Part shown: piece by piece, positions 17,398 through 25,391 of the stretch
Layout: the number at the start of each line of letters is the position of its first letter
How positions within the stretch are numbered: the first letter of the stretch is position 1
Assembly: GCA_031269535.1 (NCBI GenBank)
Contig: JAISZA010000142.1
Span: 1 to 37,947 of the forward strand
Source: Tannerellaceae bacterium
GTDB taxonomy: Bacteria; Bacteroidota; Bacteroidia; Bacteroidales; Tannerellaceae
Length of the DNA: 37,947 bases
Reading direction: 5' to 3'
Made by a program: the position numbers and the translations under genes
The notes under the pieces: generated by a model
What the model was told of the DNA's origin: nothing
Databases searched by the model: none
What the model saw: only the letters and a program-made list of their open reading frames with translations

Positions 17398-18189
17398 ATG
17401 ATTAGAGCGAAAAAGTTTCTTGGACAACATTTTCTGAAAGATAAAAATATTGCAAAAAAAATCGTTGATTCGCTCGACGCTGAAACGAAAAATATACTCG
17501 AAATCGGTCCGGGTACGGGTGTTTTGACTCAGTTTTTGCTTCAACGTCCCGAAAATTTAAAATTGGTAGAAATTGATAGAGAATCAATTGCTTTTTTGAG
17601 AGAAACATATCCCGAACTACGAGAAACTGCAATCGTAGAAAACAGAACAACAATTCTGTATCAGAATGATTTTCTCGAAATGGAACTCAATAATCTGTTC
17701 GACGGCGACAGTTTTTCCGTGACAGGAAATTTTCCGTATAATATTTCGTCGCAAATATTTTTTAAGGTGATAAAGTACAAAGAGATTATCCCCGAAGTAG
17801 TTGGCATGGTACAAAAGGAAGTCGCCGAACGTATGGTTGCAAGTCCGGGAAAGAAAACTTACGGTATCCTTAGCGTACTTTTGCAACGCTGGTATAATGT
17901 TGAATATATGTTTACTGTCGATGAAAATGTATTTGTTCCGCCTCCAAAAGTCAAGTCGGCGGTGGTAAAAATGACACGCAACGACCGTCAAGATATGCAA
18001 TGCGATGAAGAACTGTTTATTAGATTAGTCAAAACAACTTTTAACCAGCGGCGTAAAACTATCAGAAACTCAATAAAACCATTGCTCGGCGACAAAACAT
18101 ACGAGTGTGGGTTTATGAATCTGCGCCCCGAACAACTTACTATATCACAGTTTATTGACTTTACAAACGAATTGGAGAAAATTTTATGA
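17398..18189 (+). CDS. rsmA: 16S rRNA (adenine(1518)-N6/adenine(1519)-N6)-dimethyltransferase RsmA (KsgA)
   Basis: RsmA dimethylates two adjacent adenosines in the loop of 16S helix 45 late in 30S assembly; its loss gives kasugamycin resistance. The 263 residues begin RAKKFLGQHFLKDKNIAKKIV, the usual start of the family. EIGPGTG (35-41) binds S-adenosylmethionine, LVEIDRE (56-62) has the acidic ribose-binding residue, and NFPYNISS (111-118) is the catalytic motif (N-[LF]-PY). VFVPPPKVKSAVVKM and FNQRRKTIRNSIK are conserved in the C-terminal part. It overlaps the next gene by 4 bases (ATGA), so the two are translated together. Confidence 0.97.
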   Translation: MIRAKKFLGQHFLKDKNIAKKIVDSLDAETKNILEIGPGTGVLTQFLLQRPENLKLVEIDRESIAFLRETYPELRETAIVENRTTILYQNDFLEMELNNLFDGDSFSVTGNFPYNISSQIFFKVIKYKEIIPEVVGMVQKEVAERMVASPGKKTYGILSVLLQRWYNVEYMFTVDENVFVPPPKVKSAVVKMTRNDRQDMQCDEELFIRLVKTTFNQRRKTIRNSIKPLLGDKTYECGFMNLRPEQLTISQFIDFTNELEKIL

Positions 18190-18986
18190 CAAACTCGCTG
18201 CTTTGGAAAATAGAAAAAAACAACTGTCGCTCTCAATCGTTCCTCTTTGGAACTATACATGTCTATGATTCAAATGTTTTCAGGATTCCGGATATGTTGT
18301 ACCGGCTCATAGATTCGGTGGATATATATTTGCCCGAAACCGATAATCGACGGATTTCATACGCCAATATGCTGAATCACATCACGGTCGACGACCCCGA
18401 TTATTCTCTTAGGGATTATTTCAGCGCCGAAAACTATTCTAAAATATTTAATTTCACCGAAATAGATGCGAATATTCTGAACAGATACAAGCCGTTTTTT
18501 GTTTCGTCGTTGATACTGTCTAATAAGGACATGCCTGCGGATTCGATTGATTACGAATTGCTGGATTATGCTTTGTCTGCAAGCAAAACGATATGCGAAC
18601 TCGAAAGGTTTGAGGAACAAATAAATGCAATTAACAATATCCCCTACAAAGAACAAGCCGAAATCATCGAAAAGGCTATGCTCTCGCTCGACACAAAAAA
18701 TGACTTTAACAGGCTGATGAACAATTATAAAGAACAAAATTTACAGGCTTTAAAAGATAATCTTAAAGAAATAAATCCCACCGAAGTATTTATTGATTCT
18801 GTCCAGAAAAACAGGAACATAAACATGAGCAATAAAATCAATTCTCTGTTGTGCATGGGACATTCGCTGTTTGCTGCGGTCGGCGCCATGCATATCCCTG
18901 ATACGGAGAATGTAAAGGGGATTGTGTCTATTCTCGGCGACATGGGCTGCAAGGTCGAACCGATTGAATTTTCGTTTACATATTAA
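18186..18986 (+). CDS. TraB/GumN family protein
   Basis: A 266-residue protein with the two motifs of the TraB/GumN superfamily: LFGTIHVYDS near the N terminus (about 20-29) and GAMHIP near the C terminus (about 236-241). Their glycine/histidine residues, with conserved Glu residues between, are thought to form a metal site related to the Tiki/erythromycin-esterase fold. No signal peptide is seen, unlike many family members, so it may be cytoplasmic. Its function is not established. It starts inside the rsmA stop (ATGA) and its own stop overlaps the next start (TAATG), so the three genes form one operon. Confidence 0.85.
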   Translation: MTNSLLWKIEKNNCRSQSFLFGTIHVYDSNVFRIPDMLYRLIDSVDIYLPETDNRRISYANMLNHITVDDPDYSLRDYFSAENYSKIFNFTEIDANILNRYKPFFVSSLILSNKDMPADSIDYELLDYALSASKTICELERFEEQINAINNIPYKEQAEIIEKAMLSLDTKNDFNRLMNNYKEQNLQALKDNLKEINPTEVFIDSVQKNRNINMSNKINSLLCMGHSLFAAVGAMHIPDTENVKGIVSILGDMGCKVEPIEFSFTY

Positions 18987-19642
18987 TGATTTTTACAATG
19001 TTAACTTTTAACAAAGATTTTTCGAATTACATCTCATCGCACAGTTCGCCCGAAGACGCTCTGTTGCAGGAATTAACACGGACAACGCATCTTCACGCAA
19101 TGCAGGCGCGGATGTTGTCGGGACATATTCAGGGAAAATTTCTTGAGCTGATAAGCAAAATGATTTCTCCTACAAATATTTTGGAGATAGGCACTTTCAC
19201 AGGATATTCCGCTATTTGTCTGGCTAAAGGATTGACCGATAATGGAATTTTGCATACTATCGACATCGATGACGAATTACGGTATATCGCCGAAGATTTT
19301 ATCGGACGCTCATCGGTGGGCGATAAAATCCGCTTGTACACAGGCAACGCTTTAGAGATTGTCCCTCAAATGGATATGCTGTTCGACCTCGTCTTTATCG
19401 ACGGCGACAAACGAGAATATTCCGCATATTACAACCTTGTGATTGAAAAGGTTCGAAAAGGCGGATACATTATTGCCGACAACGTTCTCTGGTCAGGTAA
19501 GGTGCTTGACGAAAATGTAAAACCTAACGATAAATTTACTGCCGAATTGTTGGCTTTCAACGATCTTGTCCAAAACGACAGTCGCGTGGAAAACCTGCTA
19601 CTGCCTGTCCGCGATGGAATGATGATAATCAGAGTCTTTTAA
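18986..19642 (+). CDS. Class I SAM-dependent O-methyltransferase (COMT/CCoAOMT-like)
   Basis: A 218-residue enzyme of the small cation-dependent O-methyltransferase family. ILEIGTFTGYSAICLAKGL is motif I for S-adenosylmethionine, HTIDIDDE the ribose-binding acid, FDLVFIDGDKREY the metal-binding segment (Asp-Gly-Asp-Lys), and GGYIIADNVLWSGKV the second metal-ligand region with Asp-Asn. Substrates of bacterial members are mostly unknown. The start overlaps the TraB gene stop by one base; an internal ATG at 18998 would shorten the protein by 4 residues. It is followed by an A/T-rich stretch with a weak hairpin and a T run (about 19645-19670) that could end the operon. Confidence 0.92.
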   Translation: MIFTMLTFNKDFSNYISSHSSPEDALLQELTRTTHLHAMQARMLSGHIQGKFLELISKMISPTNILEIGTFTGYSAICLAKGLTDNGILHTIDIDDELRYIAEDFIGRSSVGDKIRLYTGNALEIVPQMDMLFDLVFIDGDKREYSAYYNLVIEKVRKGGYIIADNVLWSGKVLDENVKPNDKFTAELLAFNDLVQNDSRVENLLLPVRDGMMIIRVF

Positions 19643-19752
19643 AAAACGAGTTTTTGATTTTTTTTTGAAAACAATATCGCTAATATACAGACATGTATAT
19701 ATTCTTTTTAAAGAAAAATATTGAAAAATGTTAATGGTATTATTTTTTGTAT

Positions 19753-19760
19753 TATCTTTG
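19753..19760 (+). promoter_or_regulatory. Probable -7 element of the peptidase genes
   Basis: TATCTTTG is a perfect match to TAnnTTTG. The -33 position has no clear TTTG. The site would give a leader of about 120 bases before the ATG at 19885. Confidence 0.5.
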
Positions 19761-19786
19761 CAACGATTTTTATTCGGGGTTTTAAT

Positions 19787-19837
19787 GGGGATGTCGGCTC
19801 CCTATAAAAATAGACAAAATAGTTTTTAGGAGTCCCC
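19787..19837 (+). other. Possible structured leader upstream of the C69 dipeptidase
   Basis: In the leader, GGGG (19787-19790), CTCC and AAAAA can pair in order with TTTTT, GGAG and CCCC (19834-19837), leaving an asymmetric bulge. The right arm is followed by TTTT. It could be an attenuator-like hairpin, but the pairing is interrupted and no known riboswitch was recognised. The rest of 19643-19884 is A/T-rich without other recognisable signals. Confidence 0.3.
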
Positions 19838-19884
19838 TTTTCTATCTTTAGTGTCTCATTCTAACACCTTATAATTACAATATA

Positions 19885-21438
19885 ATGAATAAAGCGCTTA
19901 TCTTACTCTTTGTATGGATGATGGTTTCTTATGTGGCTCACACACAAGAGACTGATTTCTCCGCGCCGGCCCATTCGCCGGAAAGTTGTACCAGTATTAT
20001 GGTAGGGAAAAAGGCTTCGGCAGATGGTTCTGTCATCACAAGCCATACCTGCGACGGAAATTACCGTACGTGGATGAACGTTGTAGCAGCGCAGACGTAC
20101 GAACGGGATACACTGACAGGTATCTATACCGGGCGTATGCACACTGAATTTGCGGATGATGAGACAAAAGTGAAGCTGAAAGGAAGCATTCCACAGGCAC
20201 ACGCTACCTTCCAATACCTGAACACGGCCTATCCCTGCCTGAATGAAAAACAACTGGGAATGGGCGAAACAACTATCACCGGACGAAAAGAATTAGTCAA
20301 TCCCCAGGGAATGTTCATGATTGAGGAACTGGAGAAGATAGCCCTGCAGCGTTGCACAACGGCCCGCTCAGCCATCCGCCTGATGGGCGAACTCATACGG
20401 ATGTACGGATATGCGGATCAGGGAGAATGTCTGACCATTGCCGATCCACGGGAAGTCTGGCACTTTGAAGTCTTTGGCGAAGGCCCCGGTAAAACAGGCG
20501 GAGTATGGGCGGCAGTCCGCATCCCTGACGAGCATGTAGGCGTATCGGCCAATATCCCCCGCATCTCTTCACTCAACCTGAAAGACACGGCAAACTACAT
20601 GGCCTCGGCCAATGTCTATGAAGTGGCGAAAAAACTGGGATACTGGGATGGCAAAGAGCCTTTCTGCTTCTGGAAAGCATACGGAGGCGGGAAGAAGGCC
20701 TTCAATATCCGGGAATACATTATCTTTACCCGCCTGGCTCCTTCGCTGAATCTTTCGTACGAAGCGGAAGAACTGCCGCTTTCCGTCAAGCCGGAAAAGC
20801 CTGTAGCCGTCGCAGACGTGATGGCCCTGCTGCGGCAAACCTATGCCGACAGTCCCTGGGATATGACGCAGCACCTGAAAGGCTCCCCGTCGGCCAATCC
20901 CTGGATGACGACCGATATGGTGAATATGCTGAACGGAATAAAAGACAGCACCGTAGTGCGCTATCGCCTGGTAGCCGTCCCGCAGTGTTCGTACTCACAC
21001 GTCATCCAGCTCAGAGACTGGCTGCCCGATGCAGTGGGAGGCATTGCCTGGATGTCGTTCGATAACCCGGGGCAGAGCCCCCGCTTCCCTATCTTCTGCG
21101 GAACGACCCGCTTACCCCTTGCTTTCGGTATCTGCGGACAGCACCGCTTCCGCGAAGATGCGGCTATATGGACTTACCGCCGCGCCAACAAACTGGCGAC
21201 CGTCCGTTGGGGAGCGACAAAAGAAAGCATAAACAAAGCCGTCGCACACTTTGAAGAGAAAGGACAGAACGAACTGACATTTGTGGAAAATCAATACACC
21301 AGACTTCTTCAGACAGAAGGCCCGGAGAAAGCAAATGAATTTCTGACAGGCTATACAGCCGATTTTACAGGAGCGACCCTGCTACGCTGGAAAGAAATGG
21401 GTGATACTTTCTGGGCTATGTTTGCACGCGGATTTTAA
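19885..21438 (+). CDS. Secreted C69 family dipeptidase
   Basis: Peptidase family C69 enzymes are Ntn hydrolases that cleave dipeptides. The 517 residues have a signal peptide (1-20). ESCTSIMVGKKASADGS follows at 33, where Cys35 is the expected N-terminal nucleophile exposed after removal of a short leader. Other family blocks are SHTCDGNYRTW, QLGMGETTITGR, YADQGECLTIADPREVWHFEV, PRISSLNL and the C-terminal RWGATKESINKAV. The full family length is present. It sits 30 bases before a second secreted peptidase, suggesting joint use of peptides as nutrients. This is the first gene after the composition change near 19.65-19.88 kb. Confidence 0.92.
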   Translation: MNKALILLFVWMMVSYVAHTQETDFSAPAHSPESCTSIMVGKKASADGSVITSHTCDGNYRTWMNVVAAQTYERDTLTGIYTGRMHTEFADDETKVKLKGSIPQAHATFQYLNTAYPCLNEKQLGMGETTITGRKELVNPQGMFMIEELEKIALQRCTTARSAIRLMGELIRMYGYADQGECLTIADPREVWHFEVFGEGPGKTGGVWAAVRIPDEHVGVSANIPRISSLNLKDTANYMASANVYEVAKKLGYWDGKEPFCFWKAYGGGKKAFNIREYIIFTRLAPSLNLSYEAEELPLSVKPEKPVAVADVMALLRQTYADSPWDMTQHLKGSPSANPWMTTDMVNMLNGIKDSTVVRYRLVAVPQCSYSHVIQLRDWLPDAVGGIAWMSFDNPGQSPRFPIFCGTTRLPLAFGICGQHRFREDAAIWTYRRANKLATVRWGATKESINKAVAHFEEKGQNELTFVENQYTRLLQTEGPEKANEFLTGYTADFTGATLLRWKEMGDTFWAMFARGF

Positions 21439-21468
21439 TTCTTTTAATTACTTTAATATTATTACTTA

Positions 21469-22638
21469 ATGAGAACACTTATCATTGCCTGTATGCTTGC
21501 TTCGGGCACAACGGGACTCTTCGCGCAAGCCTATCAGTTTACGGAGATAAAGAAATGGGAGGCAACTCCGGTTAAAAATCAGGCTTCTACCGGCACATGC
21601 TGGTGCTTCGCAACCGTCTCCTTCATGGAGTCTGAACTACTACGCATGGGAAAGGGGACATACGACCTTTCGGAAATGTTCATCGTCCGCCAGAAGTATC
21701 TCAACCAGCTGCAGGATAATTATATCCGCCAGGGAAAAGGGAATATCGGACAGGGAAGCCTTGCCCATACCTTCAAAAACGTTTTCAGGCAGATCGGAAT
21801 CGTACCCGAAGAAGTCTATCATGGGATCAATTACGAGTCCGACAGGCATAACCACAGCGAAATGCTGAAATACCTGCACGCCCTTGCCGATGTCGCCGTC
21901 AAAGCCAAACAGCGCAGCCCGGAATATTATGAATTGATAGATAACCTGTTCGATACTTACTTAGGCAAACTCCCCGGGAAATTCACGTATCAGGGAAAAG
22001 AATACACCTCCGGCTCATTCGCCGCTTCGCTGGGGCTGAATCTGGACGATTATATCGAACTGACCAGCTTTACACACCATCCCTACTATGTGAAATTCGA
22101 CCTGGAAGTACCCGATAACTGGGAACATCAGCTGATGTACAACCTTCCTCTGGACGAACTGATGCAGGCTTTGAATCATGCGCTGGATAAAGGCCATACG
22201 GTATGCTGGGACGGCGATGTGAGTGAGAAGGGATTTTCTTTTGTAAACGGCATAGCCATTCATCCGGAAGTAAAAAATGTGGACGACTATGCCTCTACCG
22301 ACCGCGCCCGTTTTGAAAAGTTAGACGAAGCAGGACGGCTGGAAGAGGTGTACAAATTTGAACGCCCCTATCCGGAAGTAAAAGTAAGCCCCGAAATACG
22401 CCAGAAAGGCTATGAATCGTTTGTTACAACCGACGATCACCTGATGCATATCACAGGCATAGCCAAAGATCAGAACGGAACAACGTATTATATCACCAAA
22501 AACTCATGGGGAACAGAGCGTAATGCCTCCGGAGGATACCTGAATATGTCGGAAAGTTTTGTACGTGCAAAGACCATTTATATCATGCTGCATAAAGATG
22601 CGATACCTGAAGCGACAAAAGCAAAGTTGGGTATCTGA
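21469..22638 (+). CDS. Secreted C1 family peptidase, aminopeptidase C / bleomycin hydrolase type
   Basis: A papain-like cysteine peptidase of the PepC/bleomycin-hydrolase subfamily. The 389-residue protein has a signal peptide (1-19, FAQ), then VKNQASTGTCWCFATVSF with the oxyanion Gln38 and catalytic Cys44. The catalytic His is at 324 (DDHLMHITGIAK) and the Asn at 345 (TKNSWGTE). Classical PepC is cytoplasmic and about 450 residues; this one is shorter and exported, as is common in Bacteroidales. It lies 30 bases after the C69 dipeptidase gene and is probably co-transcribed with it. Confidence 0.92.
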   Translation: MRTLIIACMLASGTTGLFAQAYQFTEIKKWEATPVKNQASTGTCWCFATVSFMESELLRMGKGTYDLSEMFIVRQKYLNQLQDNYIRQGKGNIGQGSLAHTFKNVFRQIGIVPEEVYHGINYESDRHNHSEMLKYLHALADVAVKAKQRSPEYYELIDNLFDTYLGKLPGKFTYQGKEYTSGSFAASLGLNLDDYIELTSFTHHPYYVKFDLEVPDNWEHQLMYNLPLDELMQALNHALDKGHTVCWDGDVSEKGFSFVNGIAIHPEVKNVDDYASTDRARFEKLDEAGRLEEVYKFERPYPEVKVSPEIRQKGYESFVTTDDHLMHITGIAKDQNGTTYYITKNSWGTERNASGGYLNMSESFVRAKTIYIMLHKDAIPEATKAKLGI

Positions 22639-22657
22639 AGAAAACAAATATTTCGCT

Positions 22658-22665
22658 TATCTTTG
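22658..22665 (+). promoter_or_regulatory. -7 element of the GroES-like / Nfn operon
   Basis: TATCTTTG matches TAnnTTTG and lies 27 bases before the ATG at 22693. Because it contains the TTG at 22663, a start of the next gene at that TTG is excluded. Confidence 0.6.
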
Positions 22666-22692
22666 CGCTCTATAAAGTTAAACAATTCGAAT

Positions 22693-23076
22693 ATGCAACT
22701 GTCGATTGAACGGAAAGACATGGATAAATTCCTGATGATTGGGGATAAAGTACTGATTAAACCCAAGAATCCACAGAGCCAGACCAAATCAGGCCTCTAT
22801 CTGCCGCCTACGGTTCAACAGGGTGAAAAAATACAATGCGGATATATCATAAAAACAGGGCCGGGATATCCCTTGCCTTCGCAAACGGACGAATCCGAAG
22901 TGTGGAAAAAGAAAGAAGAGGAGGTGCATTATCTCCCCTTACAGGCACATGAGGGAGACCAGGCCGTTTATCTGCAAAGTATGGCATACGAAATCAAATT
23001 CAACGACGAACCCTATATGATAATCCCTCATTCGGCTATTCTGATGCTCATCAGGGATGAGGGATTATTTGAATAA
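22693..23076 (+). CDS. GroES-like (Cpn10 fold) protein, divergent paralogue
   Basis: A 127-residue protein that follows the GroES pattern at both ends: MIGDKVLIKPKNPQSQTKSG LYLPP matches the GroES 'GDRVLIKP...T-SGI-LP' strand and mobile loop, GYIIKTGPG the next strand, and GDQAVYLQ...YEIKFNDEPYMIIPHSAILMLI the C-terminal 'GD.V.Y....E......Y.I....ILA' block. Between them is a charged insertion (SQTDESEVWKKKEEEVHYLPL) longer than in GroES. No groEL is next to it, so it is not the housekeeping groES. The ATG at 22693 is chosen since upstream sequence is the promoter. The gene heads an operon with nfnA, nfnB and a TPR gene (28-base gaps). Its role is unknown. Confidence 0.75.
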   Translation: MQLSIERKDMDKFLMIGDKVLIKPKNPQSQTKSGLYLPPTVQQGEKIQCGYIIKTGPGYPLPSQTDESEVWKKKEEEVHYLPLQAHEGDQAVYLQSMAYEIKFNDEPYMIIPHSAILMLIRDEGLFE

Positions 23077-23104
23077 GCCCGGAGTTGAGAAAATAAGCTG
23101 GATA

Positions 23105-23890
23105 ATGAATAAAATTGTAAGCAAAGAACAATTCTCTGCGAATGTAGTGAAACTGGAAGTGGAAGCTCCGCTCATTGCCCGCTCGCGCAAGGCCGGCCAT
23201 TTCGTTATTGTGAAATTAGGCGGGAAAGGTGAACGCATCCCTCTCACGATCGCTGGCTCAGACCCTGAAAAAGGGACTATTACGCTGGTCGTACAGGCCG
23301 TGGGAAACTCATCGGCAAAGATATGCGGGTTAAAGGAAGGCGACCTGATTACCGACCTGGTAGGGCCATTGGGACAGGCAACCCATATCGAAAAGCTGGG
23401 AACGGTAGTCTGCGCCGGAGGAGGCGTGGGAGTTGCCCCCCTGATGCCTATCGTGGAAGCCTTTCACGAAGCCGGCAACCGCGTCATTGTCGTTCTGGCG
23501 GCACGTACCAGAGAACTGATCATCCTCGAAGAACAGATGAGAGCTTGTTCCGACGAAGTAATCATCCTAACCGACGATGGCTCGTATGGCACGAAAGGCC
23601 TGGTAACAAACGGAGTGGAAAGCGTCATCCTGCGGGAGAAGGTAAACTTATGCGTCACTATCGGGCCTGCAATCATGATGAAGTTTGTTGCTGCTCTCAC
23701 CCGGAAATACGAGATTCCCACCGTCGCTTCGCTGAATACCATCATGGTCGATGGAACCGGCATGTGCGGAGCCTGCCGGGTCACCGTAGGCGGAAAGACC
23801 CGCTTCGTCTGCGTGGACGGCCCTGAGTTTGATGCCCACCAGGTGGATTTCGATGAGATGCTCATGCGTCTGAGAGCATATAATAGTTGA
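23105..23890 (+). CDS. nfnA: NfnA-type ferredoxin-NADP+ reductase / sulfide dehydrogenase subunit (FAD, [2Fe-2S])
   Basis: The small subunit of an NfnAB-type, flavin-based electron-bifurcating transhydrogenase (also annotated as ferredoxin-NADP reductase alpha or sulfide dehydrogenase beta). It would link NADH, NADPH and ferredoxin pools. The 261 residues comprise a ferredoxin-reductase-like FAD domain (HFVIVKLGGKGERIPLTIA), the nucleotide site (VVCAGGGVGVAPLMPIVEA) and a C-terminal [2Fe-2S] site with Cys221, Cys224 and Cys236 (DGTGMCGACRV...FVCVDGPEFD). The preceding Asp216 fits the unusual Asp/Cys coordination described for NfnA. The start at 23105 is preferred over 23057, which lies inside the GroES-like gene. 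The next gene, 28 bases on, is the large subunit. Confidence 0.85.
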   Translation: MNKIVSKEQFSANVVKLEVEAPLIARSRKAGHFVIVKLGGKGERIPLTIAGSDPEKGTITLVVQAVGNSSAKICGLKEGDLITDLVGPLGQATHIEKLGTVVCAGGGVGVAPLMPIVEAFHEAGNRVIVVLAARTRELIILEEQMRACSDEVIILTDDGSYGTKGLVTNGVESVILREKVNLCVTIGPAIMMKFVAALTRKYEIPTVASLNTIMVDGTGMCGACRVTVGGKTRFVCVDGPEFDAHQVDFDEMLMRLRAYNS

Positions 23891-23918
23891 AAAAGAATAA
23901 AATCCCCCTGACACACCC

Positions 23919-25391
23919 ATGACAACAGAAGATTTAATAGCTGCACGCCGTTCGGAACCCTGGAGAGAGGAACTGAGAAAGGCTCGGAAAAATAAGGAAC
24001 GCACCGACATCCCACGGGTACGTATGAACGAACGGGATGCCGTCTGCCGCAGCCGGAATAACGAAGAAGTTAATCTCGGACTTACGGCCGGACAAGCCGT
24101 GCGCGAAGCCGGACGCTGCCTCGACTGCCCAAGCCCGGCCTGTATGAGCGGCTGCCCGGTAAGCATTCATATCCCTACGTTTATTAAGTATATCGAAGCC
24201 GGAAAGTTTCTCGAAGCAGCGAAAACCCTGAAAGAGACCAGCGCATTGCCTGCCGTCTGCGGACGGGTATGCCCGCAGGAGAAACAATGCGAAGCCCGCT
24301 GCCTCCACCTGAAGATGAAGAAAGAACCGGTAGCGATTGGTTACCTCGAACGCTTTGCCGCCGACTACGAACGCGAAAGCGGACAAATGTCGGTTCCCGA
24401 AACAGCCGCTCCCAATGGTATCCGGATTGCTGTGATAGGCTCCGGCCCGGCAGGACTGTCGTTTGCCGGAGACATGGCGAAGCGGGGATACGACGTGACT
24501 GTGTTCGAAGCCCTGCACGAGATTGGAGGGGTGCTGAAGTATGGTATCCCGGAGTTCCGACTCCCCAACCGCATCGTGGATGTTGAGATTCATACGCTGA
24601 AACAAACGGGAGTGAAGTTCATAAACAACTGCATCGTAGGCAAAACAATTACTTATGAAGACCTGCATACGGATGGATTCAGAGGCATCTTCGCCGCCAG
24701 CGGAGCGGGATTGCCCAATTTTATGAATATCCCCGGCGAGAACCTGATTGGCGTCATGTCGTCGAACGAATACCTCACGCGCGTCAATCTGATGGATGCC
24801 GCCAACCCGGAAACCGATACCCCCGTATGGATCGGAAAGAAGGTAGCCGTGATAGGAGGCGGAAATACGGCGATGGACTCTGTACGCACCGCCCGCCGCC
24901 TCGGAGCCGAACGGGCCCTCATTGTCTATCGACGCAGTGAAGAGGAAATGCCGGCACGTATCGAAGAAGTGAAACATGCCAAAGAAGAAGGCGTGGAGTT
25001 TCTCACGCTCCATAATCCCATCGAATACATCGGGGATGAAAAAGGACGTGTCGTACAAATGCGCCTGCAAAAGATGGCCTTAGGCGAACCCGATGCTTCC
25101 GGGCGACGGCGCCCCGTCGCCATCGAAGGCGCTGTGGAAACCCTGGATGTGGACGAAGTGATTGTCAGCGTGGGCGTATCGCCTAATCCGCTGATCCCGG
25201 CTACATTTAAAGGACTGGAGGTAAGTAAATGGGGTACTATCCTGGTAAACGAAGCAACCATGCAGTCTGCCCTGCCCGATGTCTATGCGGGAGGCGATAT
25301 CGTAAGAGGAGGAGCAACCGTTATCCTTGCGATGGGGGATGGGCGCAAGGCTGCCGCCGCGATGGATGCTGCACTGAAAGCAGAAAAATGA
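23919..25391 (+). CDS. nfnB: NfnB-type large subunit / glutamate synthase small-subunit-like oxidoreductase
   Basis: A 490-residue two-flavin-domain protein of the GltD/NfnB family, often annotated as homotetrameric NADPH-dependent glutamate synthase (gltA). The N-terminal Cys pattern CLDCPSPACMSGC (Cys67, 70, 75, 79) and CGRVCPQEKQCEARC (Cys114, 118, 124, 128) holds two [4Fe-4S] clusters. IRIAVIGSGPAGLSFAGDMA is the FAD dinucleotide fold, GKKVAVIGGGNTAMDS the NAD(P)H fold, and DVYAGGDIVRGGATVILAMGDGRKAA the second FAD contact. Pairing with nfnA directly upstream supports a transhydrogenase rather than a stand-alone glutamate synthase subunit; no GltB-like gene is in the window. The stop overlaps the next start by 4 bases. 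Confidence 0.88.
   Translation: MTTEDLIAARRSEPWREELRKARKNKERTDIPRVRMNERDAVCRSRNNEEVNLGLTAGQAVREAGRCLDCPSPACMSGCPVSIHIPTFIKYIEAGKFLEAAKTLKETSALPAVCGRVCPQEKQCEARCLHLKMKKEPVAIGYLERFAADYERESGQMSVPETAAPNGIRIAVIGSGPAGLSFAGDMAKRGYDVTVFEALHEIGGVLKYGIPEFRLPNRIVDVEIHTLKQTGVKFINNCIVGKTITYEDLHTDGFRGIFAASGAGLPNFMNIPGENLIGVMSSNEYLTRVNLMDAANPETDTPVWIGKKVAVIGGGNTAMDSVRTARRLGAERALIVYRRSEEEMPARIEEVKHAKEEGVEFLTLHNPIEYIGDEKGRVVQMRLQKMALGEPDASGRRRPVAIEGAVETLDVDEVIVSVGVSPNPLIPATFKGLEVSKWGTILVNEATMQSALPDVYAGGDIVRGGATVILAMGDGRKAAAAMDAALKAEK

Noticed and set aside
19643-19884. A tRNA or known riboswitch in the leader
   Set aside because: No cloverleaf or conserved riboswitch core could be drawn; only an interrupted hairpin is present.
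22663-22692. Upstream TTG start for the GroES-like gene
   Set aside because: The TTG lies inside the TATCTTTG promoter element, so it would not be transcribed.
23057-23104. Upstream start for nfnA overlapping the GroES-like gene
   Set aside because: The ATG at 23105 gives the usual N terminus of the family; the extra 16 residues are encoded within the preceding gene.
23934-25070. A 378-codon open frame on the minus strand
   Set aside because: It is fully antisense to nfnB, whose motifs are clear, and its translation has no recognisable domain. Long antisense frames are common in GC-rich genes.
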